DNA of 10,473 nucleotides. It comes from Planctomycetota bacterium (lineage in GTDB: Bacteria > Planctomycetota > Planctomycetia > Pirellulales > Pirellulaceae). Under the pieces are notes generated by a model. That model worked only from the letters and a program-made list of their open reading frames with translations, made no database searches and had not been told where the DNA came from. The translations under genes were made by a program, and so were the position numbers. This document shows, piece by piece, positions 6,738-10,473 of this stretch. The stretch is taken from the NCBI GenBank assembly GCA_026692885.1, contig JAPLNJ010001051.1, positions 1 to 10,473 on the forward strand, given 5' to 3'. Within the stretch, counting starts at the first letter, position 1. Every line of letters starts with the position of its first letter.

Positions 6738-6783
6738 AAAAAAATACCGACGTGGCTGGACACCCTCAGGTATCCAACCACGT
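6738..6783 (-). terminator. Intrinsic terminator after the oxidoreductase gene (fourth copy of the hairpin)
   Basis: Begins 3 nt after the TAG stop. The hairpin ACGTGGTTGGATACC / GGTGTCCAGCCACGT (6750-6783) closes a TGAG loop with no mismatched pair, only G-U wobbles. Seven Ts (6738-6744) follow after five intervening bases. It is clearly related to the terminators of RNA copies A, B and D, but it lacks the upstream box and small hairpins. Relative to them it carries paired changes (U-A for U-G, G-C for A-U), and three outer pairs are lost on one arm. Confidence 0.85.
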
Positions 6784-6785
6784 GC

Positions 6786-8408
6786 CTATTTGGTGAAGAT
6801 CTTATGCAACGTGTCTTTCGCTTGCGCGATGGCGTTGCACGTCGCGGACGCATCCACGTCGCCCAAGTCGCGATTCGCAGGTCCATTCAACACTCCGCCG
6901 AGTCGGTCGAAGCGGGAGCCGTGGCAGGGACAGTCCCAGGTCTTCTCGGCGTCATTCCAATGCACGATGCCACCCAGATGCGGGCAGACTGCCGAGCGCT
7001 CGTGGAACGCTGCCTGCGCATCGCGGTAGACAGCGATCTTCGTCAGGCCACGCCGGATAACCGCGCCCGCGCCGGGTTGGATCTGCGCCGCCGAGTCCAC
7101 CTCCCCGCTGGTCAGCCAGTCGCCGTACTGTAGAGCGACGTTGAGGTTCTCTTTCGCAAACCGGGCCAGGGCGTTCACGGTCTTACGGGCAGGGTCGTAG
7201 AGTTTGGCCCAGGAGTTCTCCCGGCCGAGGATCAGGTCGGTTAGCAGGATGCCCGCAATCGTACCATAGGTCATCCCCATGCCCGAGTCGCCGGTCACGA
7301 TCAAGACGTTTGGCGCGTCGACCGGATTCCGTCCGATGAAAGCCAGCCCGTCGACGGACTGCAGGATCTGGCCCGACCAGCGGAACCTGATGTCCTGGAT
7401 CATCGGGAACCGTAAACGCGCCCAGGACTCCAGGCGGGCGTAGGGATCCGCATGCAACTCGGCCTGCCCGGTCTTGTGGTCCTCCCCACCGATGATCAAT
7501 ACGTCCTGCGTCTGGGCTCCGCTCTGCTCCGTCAGGCTGGCGCCGGGGGCAAGAGGCTGAATCCGTACGTAGTGGTAAGGCTCAAGCGTGTCCCAGTGGA
7601 GTGCGGTCGCGACGGCCCCACGCGGTATGATCGCACCGATGGCGTAGGTCATGTAGGCGGCCTGTTTGGTGTGCATCGCCAGGAGATCGTTGACCGGCGA
7701 ATGCGTGGCCACGACGACGGCCTCCGCGGTGACGATCCAGCCGCTGGAGGTCTTGACGCGGGCCGGCTTACCACCCTGGATGGTCTCGGCATGGATACCG
7801 GTGAAGATGCGTCCTCCGGCACGCTGCAGGGCTGCCGCGACCGCGCTCAGGTACTTGAGCGGGTCAAACTGGGCCTGGCGGGGAAATCGTAAACAGGGCC
7901 CTGTAGCGAAGGGCAGGAGCGGCGCATGCGGGAGCCGCTCGACGCCGCTCAGCCCGGCCCGGTGGGCCGCGGCCAACTCGCGGTCCAGTAGATCGGGAGC
8001 CTCGCCGGGTGGGAGAAACAGATAGCCGTCCAGCCGCACAAAATCGCAGGCGATCTGTTCCTCGCCGATGATCGACTCGATGCGGTCGATCGCCAACGTG
8101 TGGCTGGCGGCCGCGAGCTTCGCGCCTTCCGGCCCGTGCAGCCGCTCGATCTCCAGGTAGCGATCGTCGAGGGCATTGCTCAGGTGGGCGGTCGTACGCT
8201 GCGTCTGACCGCCGCCGATGGCGCCATCGTCCAACACGACGACCGACTTGCCCTGCTTGGCCAACAGGTAAGCCGTCGTGATCCCCGCCAGGCCCGCACC
8301 GACGACGCACACGTCCGCGTGGGTGTCCTCCTCCAGCGGGTTCTGACCCGGCACCGCGCTCGTGGCCATCCACAAGGAGAGGCTTTGTCCTGAATTCTCC
8401 GGCTGCAT
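6786..8408 (-). CDS. FAD-dependent oxidoreductase with C-terminal Rieske [2Fe-2S] domain
   Basis: A 540-aa cytoplasmic-type redox enzyme. After a short leader comes the dinucleotide-binding fold VCVVGAGLAGITTAYLLAKQG (33-53 region) with GAGLAG at 37-42, then a DAO/GlyOx-type FAD domain to about residue 400, including the late FAD-contact segment GDSGMGMTYGTIAG (373-386). The C-terminal part (about 448-540) is a Rieske domain with C475-P-H477 and C493-x2-H496 (CPCHGSRF), so both cluster-binding pairs are present. The architecture matches the YhfW-like family; the substrate is unknown. The start at 8408 is chosen because AAAGGGA lies just upstream and the alignment begins there; an in-frame ATG at 8471 lies in repeat-like sequence. 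The gene ends in a strong terminator 3 nt after the stop. Confidence 0.92.
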   Translation of the reverse strand: MQPENSGQSLSLWMATSAVPGQNPLEEDTHADVCVVGAGLAGITTAYLLAKQGKSVVVLDDGAIGGGQTQRTTAHLSNALDDRYLEIERLHGPEGAKLAAASHTLAIDRIESIIGEEQIACDFVRLDGYLFLPPGEAPDLLDRELAAAHRAGLSGVERLPHAPLLPFATGPCLRFPRQAQFDPLKYLSAVAAALQRAGGRIFTGIHAETIQGGKPARVKTSSGWIVTAEAVVVATHSPVNDLLAMHTKQAAYMTYAIGAIIPRGAVATALHWDTLEPYHYVRIQPLAPGASLTEQSGAQTQDVLIIGGEDHKTGQAELHADPYARLESWARLRFPMIQDIRFRWSGQILQSVDGLAFIGRNPVDAPNVLIVTGDSGMGMTYGTIAGILLTDLILGRENSWAKLYDPARKTVNALARFAKENLNVALQYGDWLTSGEVDSAAQIQPGAGAVIRRGLTKIAVYRDAQAAFHERSAVCPHLGGIVHWNDAEKTWDCPCHGSRFDRLGGVLNGPANRDLGDVDASATCNAIAQAKDTLHKIFTK

Positions 8409-8450
8409 GATTTTTTCCCTTTGACAAGACTGATTGGGAAGCCCACCGGC

Positions 8451-8490
8451 CTTGATCGAAACGTTGTGCAAAACGCTAGTCGTGGATCAC
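8451..8490. repeat. Copy of the CTTGATC-AACGTTG motif upstream of the oxidoreductase
   Basis: CTTGATCGAAACGTTG (8451-8466) followed by TGCAAAACGCTAGTC resembles the outer arms of the 1694-1901 repeat. It lies 43 to 70 nt upstream of this gene, much as the 1694 copy lies 28 to 55 nt upstream of cls, and in the same orientation relative to the start codon. The 13-mer AGTCGTGGATCAC (8478-8490) recurs at 10007-10019. It may be a regulatory site or a repeat remnant. Confidence 0.45.
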
Positions 8491-8510
8491 CGTTACCCGA
8501 AGTGTCAGCG

Positions 8511-8680
8511 CGGATTATTCATGTAGGCCGGAACGAGGTCGCGCAAAGCTATGCCGGAACGTCGCAACCGAAGCTCTTAGGAAGAACCCGCTTGGTGCAG
8601 ATTCCACGCGCCGGAAGCGACCGAAGTTCCGGCGTTGCTTCCGGTTACTTGTTCCGGCCTACAGGAGCATGAATAATCCG
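8511..8680. repeat. Palindromic REP/MITE-like element with nested GCCGGAA repeats
   Basis: CGGATTATTCATG followed by TAGGCCGGAAC (8511-8534) is mirrored at the right end (8651-8680), where six extra bases separate the two halves. The interior repeats GCCGGAAC/GCCGGAAG several times and contains a smaller hairpin, CCGGAAGC...GCTTCCGG (about 8612-8645). No open frame with coding character is inside. It occupies most of the 292-bp gap between the lipoprotein and the oxidoreductase genes. Confidence 0.7.
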
Positions 8681-8700
8681 GGGTTAAGAATTGCCAAGCA

Positions 8701-8949
8701 CTACTTGGTCGTCTCAACCGTCGTCTTGGTGGTCCTTTCGCTCGTCGCGTGGCCCGTGCCGGGAGCGGCTGGGGGGCTCGTTTTCGTCGTGTCGGTCGCC
8801 GTGAACTTCGACTCACCCGTGGTCTTGCCGTCCTTGGTCTGCGTGGTCGTCGTTTGGGTCTTGTTCTCGGTCGTACCCTTGTTGCTTCCGCAGCCGAACG
8901 GGAACACGCCAAGTGCGGCGATCACAACAAATGCCAGAAATCGTTTCAT
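8701..8949 (-). CDS. Small Thr/Lys-rich putative lipoprotein
   Basis: An 82-aa product with an N-terminal signal (MKRF plus a hydrophobic stretch LAFVVIAALGVFPF) ending in Cys20, followed by GSNKG. The lipobox (PFG-C) is weak at -3, but a lipoprotein is the simplest reading. The mature part is almost wholly Thr, Lys, Ser and Glu with repeated TTK/TTT, so it is probably an unstructured, exported tether-like chain. GAAAGGG lies 7 nt before the ATG at 8949; a neighbouring ATG at 8952 and one at 8988 are in frame but spaced worse. I do not recognise a family. The hydrophobic reading frame on the opposite strand is an artefact of the ACC/AAG-rich codons. Confidence 0.65.
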   Translation of the reverse strand: MKRFLAFVVIAALGVFPFGCGSNKGTTENKTQTTTTQTKDGKTTGESKFTATDTTKTSPPAAPGTGHATSERTTKTTVETTK

Positions 8950-9075
8950 CATAATACCCTTTCTCAAAAATTTGTCGCGCCTCTTCACCGGCAGGAACCA
9001 TTCCGGCCGAGGGCGCCAACTCGAACACGATAGCTACTTTTCGTCGGTCTTTCTCTGCGCCCGGGCAGGATCGGA

Positions 9076-9387
9076 TCACGCGGGCGTTGTCTCGATCTTC
9101 TCCGCTTGATGGTTGACCCAAATACGCGATGACTGAATCTGCTCGTTGTGTTGAGAATCCAACCCCGCCTCCGCCAACGCGGTCTGCACCTCCTGGTCAG
9201 TGAGTGGCTGGCCGTCCAGGTAGACCAGGCCCCAATGGACGGTGCAGCCGCCGTTGACATGCAGGCCCGTCGCCACTTGAGCAACCAACAGCTGGGGATT
9301 CAGCCGTGTTATCAGGTCTTGAATGAGCAGCAGCTCACGCTCATCGCACATCGAGAAGGCTTTCGGCAATTCAACAGCAGCTTGCAT
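9076..9387 (-). CDS. Hypothetical protein, 103 aa
   Basis: Not a family I recognise. The product is soluble, with no signal or membrane segment. It begins with a helix-like acidic region (CDERELLLIQDLITRL, residues 14-29), has a central VATGLHVNGGCTVHWGLVYLDG (38-59) that looks beta-rich, then a helical QEVQTALAEAGLDS segment and a polar tail. AAGGAG lies 7 nt before the ATG, a strong site. It starts 15 bp after the csbD-like stop codon, so the two are very likely co-transcribed. Confidence 0.7.
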   Translation of the reverse strand: MQAAVELPKAFSMCDERELLLIQDLITRLNPQLLVAQVATGLHVNGGCTVHWGLVYLDGQPLTDQEVQTALAEAGLDSQHNEQIQSSRIWVNHQAEKIETTPA

Positions 9388-9402
9388 CGTCTGACTCCTT
9401 GA

Positions 9403-9612
9403 TCACTCAGTCGCTTTGCCCATCGCTGTCTGGGCCTTGTCGACGACCGCAGCAGCATTTTTCAGGACTTTGTCAGCCGCCTCCTGGACGGCTTGCCTGG
9501 CTTTACCGACCGCTTGATCGGTCCTACCTTCCGCGCGAAGCTTGTCGTCGCCGGTCAGCGCGCCGGCAGCTTCCTTGATTCGGCCTTTTACTTCGTCTGT
9601 CTTGCCACCCAT
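9403..9612 (-). CDS. CsbD-like stress protein
   Basis: A 69-aa hydrophilic, helix-forming protein matching the CsbD family: GKTDEVKGRIKEAAGALTGD, then LRAEGRTDQAVGKARQAVQ. These proteins are general-stress products (sigma-B dependent in Bacillus) with no known enzymatic role. The C-terminal half (KVLKNAAAVVDKAQTAMGK) is an Ala/Lys-rich helix. The start at 9612 is supported by AGGAG about 9 nt upstream and by family alignment. The frame stays open to 9753, but that extension only crosses the RNA copy D hairpin. It lies about 100 nt downstream of the T-run of RNA copy D and leads a two-gene unit with the 103-aa gene. Confidence 0.88.
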   Translation of the reverse strand: MGGKTDEVKGRIKEAAGALTGDDKLRAEGRTDQAVGKARQAVQEAADKVLKNAAAVVDKAQTAMGKATE

Positions 9613-9710
9613 AATGGCGACTCCTGTTCCTAGAGGTTGTTGCGTAACATCCGACCGGTCCATGAGCTTTCGTAGCTGTTGGTTACGACCGCGAGCGTGC
9701 CATGCAGCGC

Positions 9711-9758
9711 AAAAAAAACCGACGTGGCCAAACGCCCAGAGGCATTCAACCACGTCGG
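9711..9758 (-). terminator. Intrinsic terminator of RNA copy D
   Basis: A 40-nt hairpin (9719-9758) with 18-nt arms fully paired, counting G-U wobbles, and a TCTG loop, followed by eight Ts (9711-9718). Where copies A and B have a mismatch, this copy has a U-G pair. Confidence 0.9.
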
Positions 9759-9874
9759 TTTACTCGTCGACGAGCCCCCCGGCACGAGCGGGTTGCCCTT
9801 CAGCTAGTCATCCGACGACTTCGACTTCATTCCCTCGCCGAGCCGCTTCCCATGCATTACGGCGACTCATAGAC
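9711..9874 (-). ncRNA. Structured RNA repeat, copy D (upstream of csbD-like gene)
   Basis: The best-formed copy of the family. On the minus strand a good promoter (9881-9908) is followed by the box GTCGGATGACTAG (9804-9816), a CCCG/CGGG hairpin, CTCG-TCGA-CGAG, then the long terminator hairpin and eight Ts. The predicted transcript is about 160 nt. The three copies keep both small stems although their sequences differ (CCCG/CGGG here, CCGG/CCGG in B, CCCGA/TTGGG in A). It could be a stand-alone sRNA or a terminated leader of the csbD-like gene. The RNA family is not one I recognise. Confidence 0.68.
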
Positions 9875-9880
9875 AGGGGT

Positions 9881-9908
9881 ATTATATAGCGCGCGCCGGG
9901 GAAGACAA
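9881..9908 (-). promoter_or_regulatory. Sigma70-type promoter of RNA copy D
   Basis: Minus-strand TTGTCT (9903-9908), a 16-nt GC-rich spacer, then a perfect TATAAT (9881-9886), which predicts a start near 9874. It is the clearest promoter in the window. Confidence 0.7.
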
Positions 9909-10143
9909 GTGCGGACGGTGATTACGAAATCCAGGATGACCGAGTGGCCCCTCACGGCACCCCTGATCGTGATCCACAGGTTTTGGCCCCACCTTTGGGA
10001 AGGAAGAGTCGTGGATCACGTCGGCCTCCGCCGGGAAGCCTTCCCCAGCCCCAAACGCGGAATAGAAACGGGATCGCCTCAATTGGTCTTGACCTGCACA
10101 AACTGAACACGCATCACCTGACCGTTGTTTCCTGCCGCTCGCC
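9909..10143. other. Intergenic stretch with a 10-bp-arm hairpin
   Basis: No convincing gene. It holds a perfect inverted repeat, CGTGATCCAC (9968-9977) and GTGGATCACG (10011-10020), with a 33-nt centre. No T-run follows on either strand, so it is not a classical intrinsic terminator, although it lies after the DUF2294 stop. Part of the right arm, AGTCGTGGATCAC, recurs at 8478-8490. The open frames here lack ribosome sites and family features. Confidence 0.45.
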
Positions 10144-10473
10144 TTACTGGAACAGTGGTGTTTCGGCCAAAGAAAAAATGACGACTTCCTCGCCGGTCAC
10201 GGTACTGATGTCGTGGTGCATACTCCGGACCTTCAAACCAACAACCTCGTGAACCAGCGATTCCAACATCGGGCGCGCCAACTCCAACAGTTGCTCCCGT
10301 GTTTGCTTGATGAGATCCCTGCCTTTTTCCGGCGACAACGATTTGCTGAGTTGTCGTTCGGCGAGCGTCAGGACACCGCGGATGCGGACCACCAAGATGT
10401 CTTTGAGGAAGTGCACTTGGATCTGCTCCGACATCCATCCCAGGTACTCCTCTTGAAAGCGAATGATTCCGTA
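10144..10473 (-). CDS. DUF2294 (MpsC-like) protein, paralogue 3 (N-terminus beyond window)
   Basis: The reading frame stays open to the right edge, giving at least 109 residues. The internal ATG at 10434 is probably not the start, because the 13 upstream codons (YGIIRFQEEYLGW) look like the family's conserved N-terminal helix. Visible features are VHFLKDILVVRIRGVLTLAERQL, then a central helix TREQLLELARPMLESLV and the terminal LKVRSMHHDISTVTGEEVVIF, typical of DUF2294. It is more divergent from paralogues 1 and 2 than they are from each other. The function is unknown. Confidence 0.82.
   Translation of the reverse strand, partial: YGIIRFQEEYLGWMSEQIQVHFLKDILVVRIRGVLTLAERQLSKSLSPEKGRDLIKQTREQLLELARPMLESLVHEVVGLKVRSMHHDISTVTGEEVVIFSLAETPLFQ

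Noticed and set aside
8669..9109. Long hydrophobic plus-strand frame (146 aa) that looks like a membrane protein
   Set aside because: It is antisense to the Thr/Lys-rich lipoprotein gene; ACC/AAG codons read backwards give Val/Leu. The minus-strand frame has a signal peptide and ribosome site.
9613..9753. Upstream extension of the csbD frame to an ATG at 9753
   Set aside because: The added residues only translate the terminator hairpin of RNA copy D; the CsbD family starts at 9612, where an AGGAG site is found.
10012..10029. Possible fifth relic of the RNA terminator arm (GCCGACGTG on the minus strand)
   Set aside because: Only nine bases match, with no partner arm, loop or T-run.
9882..10082. 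66-aa minus-strand frame between the third DUF2294 gene and RNA copy D
   Set aside because: No ribosome site, crosses the promoter of copy D and the 10-bp-arm hairpin, and shows no family features.
1..10473. CRISPR array or tandem repeat array, based on recurrent similar intergenic segments
   Set aside because: The copies are thousands of bases apart, each with its own promoter and terminator, and without regular spacers. No tRNA or rRNA genes were seen either.

Overview
The window is a compact, GC-rich (about 60% by eye) bacterial accessory region. Every convincing gene is on the minus strand, so it reads right to left. Gene content (cardiolipin synthase, P2-type cation ATPase, CsrA, CsbD-like protein, orphan acyl carrier protein, three DUF2294/MpsC-like proteins, FAD-Rieske oxidoreductase) looks like an envelope/stress island. 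The organism cannot be fixed from sequence alone. CsrA together with palindromic intergenic repeats is compatible with Planctomycetota or a similar free-living Gram-negative; this is a low-confidence inference.

Layout in transcription order: a DUF2294 gene cut by the right edge (10473 to 10144); a gene-poor stretch with a 10-bp-arm hairpin; a promoter plus structured RNA copy (about 9874 to 9711); csbD-like gene (9612 to 9403) and an unrecognised 103-aa gene 15 bp behind it; a Thr/Lys-rich lipoprotein (8949 to 8701); a 170-bp inverted-repeat element; the FAD-Rieske oxidoreductase (8408 to 6786), ended by a terminator hairpin; an acyl carrier protein (6713 to 6372); a 98-bp palindromic element; a second DUF2294 gene (6170 to 5658); a second RNA copy (about 5678 to 5527); a third DUF2294 gene (5479 to 5036) overlapping csrA (5042 to 4845); a 121-bp MITE-like insertion with a 10-bp target duplication at the csrA stop codon; the P-type ATPase (4626 to 1918); a 208-bp inverted-repeat region; cardiolipin synthase (1665 to 193); and a third RNA copy running off the left edge.

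The most interesting object is the repeated RNA. Three intergenic copies, all on the coding strand, each have a promoter-like -35/-10 pair with exactly 16-nt spacing, a conserved box (GTCGGATGACTAG), two small hairpins and a long terminator hairpin (36 to 40 nt) with compensatory changes. A T-run follows in the two copies whose 3' end lies in the window. Only the terminator hairpin recurs a fourth time, 3 nt after the oxidoreductase stop codon. Two copies sit just upstream of stress-type genes (DUF2294-csrA and csbD). They could be stand-alone sRNAs or attenuator leaders. The conserved box can pair with the terminator 5' arm, and it shows GGA in a small loop, which resembles a CsrA site. The window also has four unrelated inverted-repeat regions, indicating heavy intergenic colonisation by palindromic elements.
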